Of a DNA stretch of 64,000 nucleotides, positions 18,437 through 27,303 are shown one piece after another. The notes under the pieces were generated by a model. That model ran no database searches. It had not been told where the DNA came from and saw only the letters and a program-made list of their open reading frames with translations. Numbering within the stretch: the stretch's first letter is position 1; each line of letters starts with the position of its first letter. Origin of the DNA: JADHUC01 sp964617665 (GTDB lineage Bacteria; Planctomycetota; Planctomycetia; Pirellulales; Pirellulaceae); assembly GCA_964617665.1 (NCBI GenBank), contig CAZUAH010000012.1, forward strand, positions 1-64,000. The letters run 5' to 3'. Position numbers and translations under genes: made by a program.

Positions 18437-20317
18437 TCATTCCTTCCGCGATAGGCACTTCGCGATGGCAGCCGGGAGGGCAGCTTCCTCAATTTCTTCC
18501 AGCGTTGCAGGCAACGCCAGCGACCAATTTGGCCACTCATCCACCGTACCTGGCATGTTCGGCCGCTCACTGACCGCCAACGCGTCATCCAGATTCGCCA
18601 CGAGCACTGAGGATGGCGCGCGAGCCAATGCCTCGTAGGCTCTGTGGATCGCGTCGCTGGCAGAATCATCGTCGGAAAGCTCTGTCGCGGCGAGCAAGCG
18701 CTTTCGTATCTTTGCGTAGCCCTTTTCGTCAGCGGCCAAGCCGATCCTCCGACGCGTTTCCATGTCGTAACCGCTCCAAAGTCCGGCTACGGTTGGTAGG
18801 TCGTGTGTAGTTATCGCCGCCATCGATGTCGTCGGATACTTGTCCGGTGTCTTGTCTTCAAACCACAGCAGACGATACGAAAGCACACGATTCTCGGTCA
18901 ATCTTCGACGGACGTCTCGCTCGACTGTGCCCAAATCTTCGCCAGCAATCCACGCTCCGGCACGGTGGCTTTCCACTGCAACGATGGCCAACAGTTCATC
19001 GGCTGGATACTGCACATAGGCCCCGCGTTTTGGCCCCAAACCTCCGGGAATCCAATAAAGCCGAAACAGCCCCATAACGTGATCGATCCTCAGGCCACCT
19101 GCGTGCCGCAACGAGGCGCGAAGCGTATCGATGAAAGGGCCGAAACGAAGCTCTCGCAATCGATGGGGGACGAATGGAGGCAAGCACCAATCTTGACCTT
19201 CCGTGTTGAATTCGTCCGGCGGCGCGCCGACCGAGGCGCCGTTCGCCAGCACATCCTGCCACTGCCAAGCGTCCGCCCCGCCCGGATCGACACCGATTGG
19301 AAGATCCTGCACCAGCGGCAGTTCACAGGCGGCTCGGGCCATCTGCTCGTCAAGCAGCCATTGCAGCCACGCATGGAAGCCGACTCGCTCCTGTTTGGCT
19401 TCTGCGAATTGTCTCACTTGGGGTGAGTCGGGACGCCGGTATTCTTCGGGCCACTCTCGCCAATTGCCGCCGAATTGCTCCGCCAGCGCACAAAACGTAG
19501 CGAATGTTTGCAGGCTTTCGCCGCCTTCGCGACGGAACGCATCGAACACCGAGTTCTGGCGTTTTCGGGCCCAGAGCATATCGAGGGCCTGCATTTTGAG
19601 CTGAAACGCGCGATCGCGGTCGATCATGCGTTGTTCGTTCAGTGTTTGCGTCTGCTGGGCAAGGCGTTCCAGTTCGACTCCGGAATCAGTTGCACCTGGG
19701 ACTTGTTCAATGCGGAGATACAGCGGATTGAGAAATCGCCGGCTACTGGGGAAGTAGGGGCTTGGTTGCTGCGTCTCGACGGGTGCAACGGCCGACAGTG
19801 GGTTGATCAATAGGGCTCCAGTTCCAAGCCTTTTCGACCAACGTCCCAAGCGTCGCAAGTCCGCCAGATCGCCGATTCCCCAGCTCTGAGAACTGCGCGC
19901 GGCGTACAGTTGCACTGCCCAGCCCCAAATGCGCATTGTTGGATCCAAGAAGCATCCGTCCGGTCTCTTGATGATCCACACTGGATGCGTTTGGTTCGTC
20001 AGGTGCAGATCGTGGTAGCCTGGGGGAAGATCCAAAGGCAGCGATTCACTGACCGGTAGCGTTGTGCCGTCTTCCAGCACAAGTTCCCCTGGTCGATCGA
20101 TTGCCATGGTTTGGCCCAGGCCGATCACTCGGATCTCCGGGCCAACCGCAGTTGATGGCGTATCGTCTGTCACACCCATCGCGCGGATCAGGGCTTTCCT
20201 GGTTTCCGGCGATGTCCTGCAGACCTTTTTGGAGCTATTCCGATACTCAGGCAAGATGCCCCAGGGCATTTCGTCGGTAGGCCGCCTACGCTTTCCGTGC
20301 GACTGCTCTTGATTCAT
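18437..20317 (-). CDS. malQ: 4-alpha-glucanotransferase (amylomaltase)
   Basis: Transfers alpha-1,4-glucan chains between oligosaccharides. The GH77 protein has 626 residues from ATG 20317; a TTG at 20329 is a weaker alternative. The N-terminal domain (about 1-125) carries extra beta-sandwich sequence, then WGIGDLADLRRLGRW, FLNPLYLRIEQVPGA and the catalytic region GLRIDHVMGLFRL (nucleophile Asp), IAGEDLGTVERDV (Glu) and TTHDLPTVAGLW (Asp). It ends 40 bases from arsC, convergent, and is 23 bases downstream of hypA on the same strand. Confidence 0.94.
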   Translation of the reverse strand: MNQEQSHGKRRRPTDEMPWGILPEYRNSSKKVCRTSPETRKALIRAMGVTDDTPSTAVGPEIRVIGLGQTMAIDRPGELVLEDGTTLPVSESLPLDLPPGYHDLHLTNQTHPVWIIKRPDGCFLDPTMRIWGWAVQLYAARSSQSWGIGDLADLRRLGRWSKRLGTGALLINPLSAVAPVETQQPSPYFPSSRRFLNPLYLRIEQVPGATDSGVELERLAQQTQTLNEQRMIDRDRAFQLKMQALDMLWARKRQNSVFDAFRREGGESLQTFATFCALAEQFGGNWREWPEEYRRPDSPQVRQFAEAKQERVGFHAWLQWLLDEQMARAACELPLVQDLPIGVDPGGADAWQWQDVLANGASVGAPPDEFNTEGQDWCLPPFVPHRLRELRFGPFIDTLRASLRHAGGLRIDHVMGLFRLYWIPGGLGPKRGAYVQYPADELLAIVAVESHRAGAWIAGEDLGTVERDVRRRLTENRVLSYRLLWFEDKTPDKYPTTSMAAITTHDLPTVAGLWSGYDMETRRRIGLAADEKGYAKIRKRLLAATELSDDDSASDAIHRAYEALARAPSSVLVANLDDALAVSERPNMPGTVDEWPNWSLALPATLEEIEEAALPAAIAKCLSRKE

Positions 20318-20340
20318 CGCGTGTTCCAAACTCGCATTTG

Positions 20341-20694
20341 CTATTCTTTCTGTTCCAGTTCAATCGACTGCAGCAGCAACTCGCGGCCGCCTTCAATGGT
20401 CACGTCGCCGCTGCCGCAGTTGGGGCACTGCATCAGCACTCCGTCCATTGATTGGCGGTTTGAGCATTCGCGGCAATCGATCAGGGCGGATGGACGAGAA
20501 ATCCTTAGCTCCGCACCATCGGCGATGGTATTGGGCGAAAGCACCTCGAACGCAAACTCGATCGAGTCCACGTGAACGCCCGACAACCGGCCAATCACCA
20601 CATCTACTCCCCGGACGACGCCGGTTTCGCCTGATTTCCGTATTTCGATTCCGACCTGTTCAATCAGGGCTTGAACGATCGACATTTCGTGCAC
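20341..20694 (-). CDS. hypA: Hydrogenase nickel incorporation protein HypA
   Basis: Nickel metallochaperone for [NiFe]-hydrogenase maturation. I chose GTG 20694 because it gives MHEMSIVQALIE, restoring the nickel-binding His2, and has GAGGAG six bases upstream; longer in-frame starts add unrelated residues. At 117 residues the length is normal. The zinc site is complete: Cys74, Cys77, Cys90 and Cys93 (CREC and CPNC). The maturation protease lies 32 bases upstream on the same strand. No hydrogenase subunit is in the window. Confidence 0.94.
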   Translation of the reverse strand: MHEMSIVQALIEQVGIEIRKSGETGVVRGVDVVIGRLSGVHVDSIEFAFEVLSPNTIADGAELRISRPSALIDCRECSNRQSMDGVLMQCPNCGSGDVTIEGGRELLLQSIELEQKE

Positions 20695-20726
20695 AATGGG
20701 CTCCTCGGTGAGCGAGTGGGAAGGGC

Positions 20727-21218
20727 TCACGCACCTTCGCTCGACACGGAATCAAGTATTTGAATGACTTCGTCCACGGCGCGAGGAATTGCCGCTTCCA
20801 CAGCCGGCGTGCACTGATCACCGAAGTTTATCACATCCTCCGCTTCGATGCCCACCAGTTGGATGTTCTCGTCGGCCGGAAGATGAGCACCAGCCCGACG
20901 GCCGAACGCAAGTGCTGTGGGCAGATTCACGTCGTGAGCCGAGGCGCTTTTCTGAGTTGGTATCGAATTCGGGGCAAGACGGTGGACCATGCCTGGGGCC
21001 GCCCCCGTGAATATCGCATCAATCACAATTGCGCGATCGTAGCCAATCATTCGCTCCATAAGCCGCAAACCGCCCCAATGACTCTCCGTGACATCCACAT
21101 TGTCCCGTTCGCTCAAGATGTCGTGGAGACGTTGCGCTACGCGCAGCCCAACACTGTCATCCGATACGATCGGATTTCCAAGGCCGATTATTAGCGTCTT
21201 GCTTTCAGTCGTTTGCAT
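20727..21218 (-). CDS. Hydrogenase maturation protease (HycI/HoxW-like)
   Basis: Removes the C-terminal peptide from the [NiFe]-hydrogenase large subunit after nickel insertion. The 163-residue protein has the N-terminal GLGNPIVSDDSVGLRVAQ (acidic nickel ligand in SDD), VIDAIFTGAAPG in the middle and HDVNLPTALAFG with the second metal ligand. The start is ATG 21218; an in-frame start at 21236 is less likely. It is followed by hypA. Which hydrogenase it serves cannot be told from here. Confidence 0.87.
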   Translation of the reverse strand: MQTTESKTLIIGLGNPIVSDDSVGLRVAQRLHDILSERDNVDVTESHWGGLRLMERMIGYDRAIVIDAIFTGAAPGMVHRLAPNSIPTQKSASAHDVNLPTALAFGRRAGAHLPADENIQLVGIEAEDVINFGDQCTPAVEAAIPRAVDEVIQILDSVSSEGA

Positions 21219-21516
21219 AGACACTTCTGACCACACAGTTTGCGTCCTGAGTCAGTCGCACACGACGGTGATGCTCTAGATTCTAGACGAAGGGCGCGGC
21301 TGGCGTGCCGCGGATGGAATCCCTCTTGATGATATCAACGATTTCGGCGTTGGCGAGTGCCATGTGAGAGACAGTGCCGCAGCGGTGACTCGGCTTATTC
21401 AATGCGTCGTATCATCCTCGCAGTGGGGTCTACGACAACCGCTGAAAAAGGGCTAGAATCATTCCCTTTGGTAATCGATAGGTTGCTGCGACAAATCACG
21501 TAAGAGGAGTTTTGCG

Positions 21517-22146
21517 ATGCGTTTGATTCTGGTAGGTCCGCCAGGCGCTGGAAAAGGTACCCAGGCTGCGAAACTGATCGACCGGCTCCGAGTACCTCAC
21601 CTTTCGACCGGAGATATGCTGCGAGCGGCTGTGGCACAGGGGACCGAACTCGGCAAGCAAGCAGATGGGCATATGAAATCGGGGGGTTTAGTCCCTGACG
21701 AGCTAGTCATACCAATAACCGTAGAACGCATCCAAGAATCGGACTGCGCAGAAGGCTTCATTCTAGACGGATTTCCGCGAACCAAGCCTCAAGCCGAGGC
21801 ATTGGACACCGCTCTGAGGGAAGCCGGTGTTGAATTGGACGCAGTACTATTGATCGAAGTACCAGACGATCTGATTGTTAACCGAATCACGGGACGACGG
21901 ATGGATCCGGAGACGAACGCCATTTATCACATGGAGTTCAATCCGCCACCGGAGGACATACAGTCACGTGTTATTCAGCGTAAGGACGACACGGAGGAGG
22001 CGTGTCGAGCTCGTTTGACGAAATATCATGGCGAGACGGCACCGATCATCCCCCATTACGAAGCTAAGAACCTGCTTCGCCGAGTGGATGGGGTAGGCGA
22101 TCCTAGCGAAATCACGGTACGTGCATTTGCAGCTTTGGAGCTGTGA
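21517..22146 (+). CDS. adk: Adenylate kinase
   Basis: Interconverts ATP plus AMP with two ADP. The 209-residue protein has the P-loop GPPGAGKGT at 7-15, the AMP site LSTGDMLRAAV, FILDGFPRT and a long LID region with RRMDPETNAIYHMEF. The zinc cysteines found in some Gram-positive LIDs are absent. AGAGGAG precedes the ATG by seven bases. It is isolated from ribosomal protein genes, where adk often lies. The 298 bases upstream hold the short palindrome TCTAGATTCTAGA (21275-21287) but no gene. Confidence 0.97.
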   Translation: MRLILVGPPGAGKGTQAAKLIDRLRVPHLSTGDMLRAAVAQGTELGKQADGHMKSGGLVPDELVIPITVERIQESDCAEGFILDGFPRTKPQAEALDTALREAGVELDAVLLIEVPDDLIVNRITGRRMDPETNAIYHMEFNPPPEDIQSRVIQRKDDTEEACRARLTKYHGETAPIIPHYEAKNLLRRVDGVGDPSEITVRAFAALEL

Positions 22147-22180
22147 GCTGCCCATTTGATGAAAGGTGCCGTTTGCCGAC

Positions 22181-22591
22181 TCAGGGGCCGAATGTTTGAT
22201 CCAGTTGTTTGGGCGTTACGCCAAGCAGTGCGGCTGCGTATTCCTCGTCCGTGAAATAGGCGTCCCGCTCTCGCCCACGTTCGATGCCCAGGCTGGCAAG
22301 CATCCGTTCGGCCTTTTCCTGGGGGAATCTTCGCTGGACATTCCGCAACACATGCTGGAAATCCGGTTGATCGATTGCGACTTCAACCCGGTCCCAGCGT
22401 CCGATGATGTGTCGCGGGTTGTGCTTCAGGATTTCCTGGCGGCAATACGCTGCAATTCGCGGCAAGCGCATAAGTGCGGAGATGTATGCTGAGATGACGA
22501 GCAGCCGATCTCGTACGTGAGGTCGTTTTCGCCTCTCACTGGCCCTAGCCAAATGGAGGTATAATCCTAAAATATCGGCAGGCTTCGACAT
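22181..22591 (-). CDS. Conserved-looking protein of unknown function
   Basis: A 136-residue, charged, soluble protein from ATG 22591 (ATG 22603 is also in frame). It is rich in Arg and Leu and is probably helical: MSKPADILGLYLHLARASER, then a hydrophobic stretch LLVISAYISALMRL that is too short for a membrane helix, RWDRVEVAIDQPDF, and YFTDEEYAAALLGVTPKQLD near the end. It is not a shadow of its neighbours. It is divergent from the methyltransferase gene with 44 bases between starts and convergent with adk. No function can be assigned. Confidence 0.72.
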   Translation of the reverse strand: MSKPADILGLYLHLARASERRKRPHVRDRLLVISAYISALMRLPRIAAYCRQEILKHNPRHIIGRWDRVEVAIDQPDFQHVLRNVQRRFPQEKAERMLASLGIERGRERDAYFTDEEYAAALLGVTPKQLDQTFGP

Positions 22592-22635
22592 GACTTCTAT
22601 CATCTCGGACAAACCAAGCCGTTCAAGACCACTTA

Positions 22636-23889
22636 ATGGCAGATACACAGCATACGAATCTGGATGACTACCACTGGCTCGTGAGCCCGGATGCCTGCCA
22701 GTGGCTGGACAACGCTGCTGGAGACCATGCGTCGCTGGTAGCGTTGACGCAGTCGTTGCGCGCCGAGATCGGCCCCAAACGATCACACTTGGTCGTTGCA
22801 CAGGTCGAACTACGCCGCCGCGCGAGGGAAAAGTTCGCTCGTGCCGACACGATGTTCTTTACGCGTCAATTGCTGGAGCAAGCGACGGACGACCGCATTT
22901 CCGAATACAAGGCAGCTCGTTTTCCAGAAAATCAGGAGATCGCCGATCTTTGCTGTGGAATTGGAGGTGACCTGCTGGGTCTAGCGGGCCGTGGAAAAAT
23001 CACGGGAGTAGACCGTGAGCCGATTGCTGTGCTGTTCGCGGAGGCGAACTGCCGTGTGTGGGAAAGGGATGGAGCGGAATTCGAGGTCGCCGACGTCAAT
23101 CAATTCGATGTCACCGGATACAAGGCATGGCATCTTGACCCCGATCGGCGATCTGCGGAGCAGGCTACTGGTGCGGGGCGCGTTGCCCGACGTCGGCGCA
23201 CGACGAAGGTCGAATACCAGGAGCCCGCGGTGGATTCCGTAAATCGGCTACTGGAGTCGAACCCACGCGCCGCGATAAAACTTGCGCCTGCAACCAAAAC
23301 GCCCGAACCGTGGGCCGAACGGGCCGAGTTGGAGTGGATCGGCAGCCGAGGCGAATGCCGACAACAGGTGGCTTGGTTCGAAGATCTGGCCCGATTTCCT
23401 GGCCAGCGTTCTGCCACCGCGTTTGTTTCGGGGTGCCCGACCCCGCTGACCGTCCACGGTACCCCGAACGAGGAAATCGCCCAAAGTTCAGCCGTTGGTC
23501 GCTACATCTTCGAACCGCACGCGGCCGTACTGGCTGCTGGGCTTTCGTGCGTCTTGGCCGCTCAACACGACCTTTCCGAGGTTTCGGAGGGCATCGCGTA
23601 CCTCACGGGCGACGAGGTAGTGGACAACCCTATCCTATCTAGCTTCGAAATAACTGAAGTGCTGCCTTTCGATCCCAAGCATCTGAAGAAGGCCATTCGC
23701 GAACGCAACATCGGCAATCTGGAAATCAAGAAGCGCGGTGTGCGCGTTTCGCCAGAGCAGGTGAGGAAGGAGATTCGCCCGAAGGGAGACGAGTCAGCGA
23801 CGCTCTTGCTGCTGCCGGTTCACGGGAAGGTCAGGGCGATCTTGGCCCAACGCGTAGGCGTTGATGAAATACGGGGCGAGGACGCGTAA
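22636..23889 (+). CDS. Class I SAM-dependent methyltransferase with THUMP-like C-terminus
   Basis: A 417-residue protein. The N-terminal helical region (about 1-95) precedes a Rossmann methyltransferase core with the SAM motif IADLCCGIGGDLLGLA at about 107 and GVDREPIAVLFAEAN for motif II. HLDPDRRS is where the family has its DPxR-type active loop. The C-terminal 90 residues (FEITEVLPFDPKHLKKAIRE onward) look like the THUMP-like domain found in this uncharacterised group. The target is unknown; a nucleic acid is likely. Start ATG 22636, short divergent spacer to the neighbour. Confidence 0.85.
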   Translation: MADTQHTNLDDYHWLVSPDACQWLDNAAGDHASLVALTQSLRAEIGPKRSHLVVAQVELRRRAREKFARADTMFFTRQLLEQATDDRISEYKAARFPENQEIADLCCGIGGDLLGLAGRGKITGVDREPIAVLFAEANCRVWERDGAEFEVADVNQFDVTGYKAWHLDPDRRSAEQATGAGRVARRRRTTKVEYQEPAVDSVNRLLESNPRAAIKLAPATKTPEPWAERAELEWIGSRGECRQQVAWFEDLARFPGQRSATAFVSGCPTPLTVHGTPNEEIAQSSAVGRYIFEPHAAVLAAGLSCVLAAQHDLSEVSEGIAYLTGDEVVDNPILSSFEITEVLPFDPKHLKKAIRERNIGNLEIKKRGVRVSPEQVRKEIRPKGDESATLLLLPVHGKVRAILAQRVGVDEIRGEDA

Positions 23890-23912
23890 CTCTACACGCC
23901 GCCCGCAGAAGG

Positions 23913-24521
23913 TCAGCGCAATCGCGTATCACCAGACGCTGGGAGCTCCGGATTAGCAGTCTGCACTGGTGGTTCCGTCTGCCTGCCGTATGTGTCGACG
24001 TACTCCTTCGCTCGCAGCGTATCTTCAGCACTTTCCAGATCAAAAAGCACCGGCAACTCGTTATCGAACACCTGCGCGAAGCCAGCCACTCGCCACCCGT
24101 TGGCCTGTTTGCGAAGTATCCAAACTACCTCAGTCGAGACGGGCTGGCTGCGCTCATCGGGCTCGATCCAAAAACTGGCCACGTGAGCCCCGTCCATTGC
24201 CTCGGTGACATACTCTGTTTCGCCCACCTGGTAGGTCAGGGCCGAGTTCTCTTGCGAAAGGACCTTCAAGCCGTTTTTGGCGGTCTCGTCCCGCGCTTTG
24301 TCAGTCAGTAGCTGGCCAATTGTCGTGTTGTCACCGTCTCGCAAAGCATCGTAGAACTGGGCAACCACCCCCGCAGGGGTGTCCGCCGTGACCAATGGAG
24401 CCAGACTGCTGGCGGTAGGTGTCTCCAGCGTCGAATTGGCGAGTGGATCGGTGGCAGCGTCATCCGGTGAGCCGCCGCATCCGGCGAGCAGGAAAGCAAT
24501 CGTCCATGATATACGTTTCAT
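23913..24521 (-). CDS. Lipoprotein with NTF2-like mature domain, function unknown
   Basis: A 202-residue exported protein. ATG 24521 gives MKRISWTIAFLLAGCGG, a clear lipobox with Cys15. A Thr/Ser/Ala linker follows, then TPAGVVAQFYDALRDGDNTT, the usual opening of NTF2-like or DUF4878-like small domains, and a sheet region WILRKQANGWRVAGFAQVF. The fold is inferred by pattern only. It ends 23 bases from the convergent methyltransferase gene. Confidence 0.78.
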   Translation of the reverse strand: MKRISWTIAFLLAGCGGSPDDAATDPLANSTLETPTASSLAPLVTADTPAGVVAQFYDALRDGDNTTIGQLLTDKARDETAKNGLKVLSQENSALTYQVGETEYVTEAMDGAHVASFWIEPDERSQPVSTEVVWILRKQANGWRVAGFAQVFDNELPVLFDLESAEDTLRAKEYVDTYGRQTEPPVQTANPELPASGDTRLR

Positions 24522-24962
24522 GATTGACTCCGTTCTTGTTGGATACCGGTGACCTGTTCTGGAATGTCCCCCACAGATCTGATCGTCGCGTCTGAGCGTG
24601 CCCGCGGCGGCCGAAAAGTCGCGGGAGTGTCGCAACATCGCCAGTTTGCGTCAAGACGAATGGCTTGGGCAATAATCGCACAAACGACCTATAGGGTTCG
24701 TTCTGAGGTACTGGTCGGTAACACACGCCTGACGTCTGATACTGCAATCAATCGGACACTCGCCCGACATCACATTGAGCTCACTGGCGACAGATCAGAT
24801 CGTCTTGATCGAACACTGATCCTGGCGCAAATCACTATCTCAACTGGCCTTAGCGTGATCCCCCTTCCCACTGGCATGACGGATGCACCGTTTTACAGGC
24901 AGCAAGTTCGGCAGTCGCCGTATGATTTCCCCCCCAAGACACATCGCAGGAAGGAGTTTGTC
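24522..24962. other. Intergenic stretch between divergent small exported-protein genes
   Basis: About 440 bases between a lipoprotein start (minus) and the His-rich protein start (plus). Both promoters should lie here. One open frame crosses the stretch in frame with the downstream gene, but it has no start signal or family resemblance. I saw no RNA gene or repeat. Confidence 0.45.
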
Positions 24963-25274
24963 ATGTTACGAAGCCTGATCGCCGCCACGGTGCTGGTGGT
25001 TGCCACTCTGACAGCAGGATCAGCAATGGGTTACGACCGCTACAGCGGCCGGTCTCACCGTAGCTACCGATCGTACCCATCCTATCACCACCACCACCAA
25101 CAACACCAACACCGTTCGCATTTCCAGTATCGCGACCCATATCAGTGGGATGCTCATAGGAATTACATGCGCCATCAGTCCAGGCATTACCGAAGCCATA
25201 GCCCGTACCACTGCCAACCCCATTACGGCATCGGTGTTCACGGGCGAAACTTCTCGTTTCACTTTGGCTACTAG
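24963..25274 (+). CDS. Small secreted His/Tyr/Arg-rich protein
   Basis: A 103-residue protein from ATG 24963, which has GGAAGGAG upstream. Residues 1-23 are a signal peptide (VVATLTAGSAMG). The mature part contains SYHHHHQQHQHRSH and repeated YR/HRS/SHS pieces: His, Tyr, Arg and Gln make up much of it. It could bind metal or coat the envelope. Composition rules out recognising a family. An upstream in-frame extension to 24549 lacks a signal peptide and is rejected. Confidence 0.75.
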   Translation: MLRSLIAATVLVVATLTAGSAMGYDRYSGRSHRSYRSYPSYHHHHQQHQHRSHFQYRDPYQWDAHRNYMRHQSRHYRSHSPYHCQPHYGIGVHGRNFSFHFGY

Positions 25275-25296
25275 GAGTGCCGAGAGCAGCGACGAC

Positions 25297-25353
25297 GAGG
25301 CTCCCGCCTGGTGTCTAAGTCGAGTGAGACTTTTGGCTTAACGGGAGCTTCGC
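25297..25353. repeat. Palindromic intergenic repeat, family A, second copy
   Basis: CGAGGCTCCCG (25297-25307) pairs with CGGGAGCTTCG (25343-25353) at 10 of 11 positions. The second arm, read on the other strand, gives GGCGAAGCTCCCG, identical to 5519-5531. This copy is more eroded than the first. It lies in the 338-base space between the His-rich protein gene and the kinase gene; nothing else was found there. Confidence 0.65.
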
Positions 25354-25612
25354 CCACAGAACACAGCGCTTTCTCCTCTCTTCTAGCCGATCTATTCCTG
25401 GTATGTGGCACCTTTGCGCCATTTGGTCAGGTTTAGCGCGCAAACGACTGCAGCACTTCGCGTTATTGTCGCCGTCGCCGATCTTATCCGTCTTCTCCGC
25501 AAAGACTGGGCCCTCACTTTTCCTGCGAGCGGAAGATTCCCTCCCCATTCGCGTCCGCAAACAGCTACAATAGAGTACGCGACTCTGGGACCCGTCTGGC
25601 GACGCTCACGCT

Positions 25613-27301
25613 ATGAAAATCAGCACCATTCCGCAGATCTATCGCAACGTCAAACGCTGGACGGAGATTCTGTCGGTTTTGAGCAAGTACGGCTTGGCCG
25701 ATTGGATCAGTCGTACAAACATCGATTTTGTCAAAGACAAACTCAAAGACCGCGATGGTGAAGCGCTGGCTCGCCATACGCCAGAAAAACGGATCCGCTT
25801 GGCGCTAACCGCCCTTGGACCAACGTTCATCAAACTCGGGCAACTGATGAGCACCAGACCCGATGTGGTTGGCCTGAAACTGGCGGACGAGCTGAAGCAG
25901 CTTCAAGCCGATGTCCCCGCAGATCCGGCCGACATCGTTCGCGAGACGATCGAAACGGAACTCGGCCAGCCAATCGAGGAACTGTTTGCCGAATTCGACG
26001 ACACGCCGATCGCGTCAGCCTCCATCGGTCAGGTGCATGGTGCCAAGCTCCATGACGGCGAGTCGGTTGTGGTGAAAGTCCAGCATTGCGACATCGAAAG
26101 CACCGTGCGAGAGGATCTGGATGTATTGACCGGTCTGGCATTGCTGGCGGAACGCGTCCCGGAATTGGCGGTCTATCGTCCGGCATCCACAGTCGCCGAA
26201 ATGGGGCGTGTGTTGCGTCGAGAACTTGACTTCGGGCGCGAAGAACGCAATCTGCAACAGTTCTGCAGCCGCTATGAGGCAGATCCTACGATACGCATGC
26301 CGAAGCCGTTTACGGACTACTGCACGGCTCGCGTGCTGACGATGGAACGAATCGACGGAATCAAACTCAGGGAACGGGATCGTCTGGTAGCCGAGGGCTT
26401 CGATCTTGAGGAAGTCGCGCGGCGCGGTGCCAAATTGTACTTGGACATGATCTTCGAGGCTGGGTTCTTCCATGCCGATCCGCACCCGGGAAACATCGTT
26501 TTGCTGCCGGCGAACCGCATCGGACTGCTGGACTTCGGGATGGTAGGACGCATCGAGGAAACGTTGCGCGAAGATATCGAGGAGATGCTGTTAGCCATTT
26601 CTCAACGAGATGTGTCGCTACTGACCTCGCTGATCATTCGAGTGGGCGACACGCCTCCGGAATTGGACGAAGGGGCGTTGGCGGTGGACGTGGCTGATTT
26701 TCTGGGCGACTATGCGAACCAGTCGCTCGACCGGTTCGATTTAAGCGGTGCCCTGGCGGATTTGACGGAGATCATTCACCGCCATCGGATCTCACTTCCG
26801 CCGCAGACCGCCTTGCTGCTAAAGACGCTAATAACGCTTGAGGGGACCGCAAAGCTGTTGAGCCCGAACTTCAGTTTGATGGAACTGCTGCAACCGTTGC
26901 ACAGGCGGATGCTGATGCGACGGCTGTCGCCGCAGCGACAGATGCGGAAGTTCATGCGGTTCTATGTCGAGGCGGAGCGTTTGGCGGGGATTCTACCGCG
27001 ACGCCTCACGGAGATCCTGGAACAAGTCCAGGCCGGCAAATTTGACGTGCACCTGGATCATCGCGGATTGGCACCGTCGGTCAACCGTTTAGTCATGGGG
27101 ATGCTGACCAGTGCCCTTTTCCTTGGCTCGGCACTGATGCTCAGCACCGAGGTACCGCCATTGCTGTTCCCCGAAAACTCTTTCTTTGGCTTTGAGAAGA
27201 TCTCGATTTTCGGGGTGCTGGGCGCTACGCTCAGCATCCTTATTGGCCTGAGACTGGTGCGCGCGATCAGCAAGTCGGGGCATTTGGACAGCCACGACTG
27301 A
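25613..27301 (+). CDS. UbiB/ABC1 (AarF)-family atypical kinase
   Basis: A 562-residue membrane-anchored member of the ABC1/ADCK family, linked in other bacteria to ubiquinone or other isoprenoid lipid metabolism. It has the family KxGQ motif KLGQLMSTRPD (74-77), ASIGQVHGAKL, VVKVQH (nucleotide-site Lys), FFHADPHPGNI (catalytic loop) and LLDFGMVGR (metal site). Two hydrophobic segments at the C-terminus (about 495-515 and 530-550) anchor it. It is a single gene, convergent with glmS with two bases between. The substrate cannot be inferred; no ubi or men gene is nearby. Confidence 0.9.
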   Translation: MKISTIPQIYRNVKRWTEILSVLSKYGLADWISRTNIDFVKDKLKDRDGEALARHTPEKRIRLALTALGPTFIKLGQLMSTRPDVVGLKLADELKQLQADVPADPADIVRETIETELGQPIEELFAEFDDTPIASASIGQVHGAKLHDGESVVVKVQHCDIESTVREDLDVLTGLALLAERVPELAVYRPASTVAEMGRVLRRELDFGREERNLQQFCSRYEADPTIRMPKPFTDYCTARVLTMERIDGIKLRERDRLVAEGFDLEEVARRGAKLYLDMIFEAGFFHADPHPGNIVLLPANRIGLLDFGMVGRIEETLREDIEEMLLAISQRDVSLLTSLIIRVGDTPPELDEGALAVDVADFLGDYANQSLDRFDLSGALADLTEIIHRHRISLPPQTALLLKTLITLEGTAKLLSPNFSLMELLQPLHRRMLMRRLSPQRQMRKFMRFYVEAERLAGILPRRLTEILEQVQAGKFDVHLDHRGLAPSVNRLVMGMLTSALFLGSALMLSTEVPPLLFPENSFFGFEKISIFGVLGATLSILIGLRLVRAISKSGHLDSHD

Positions 27302-27303
27302 CT

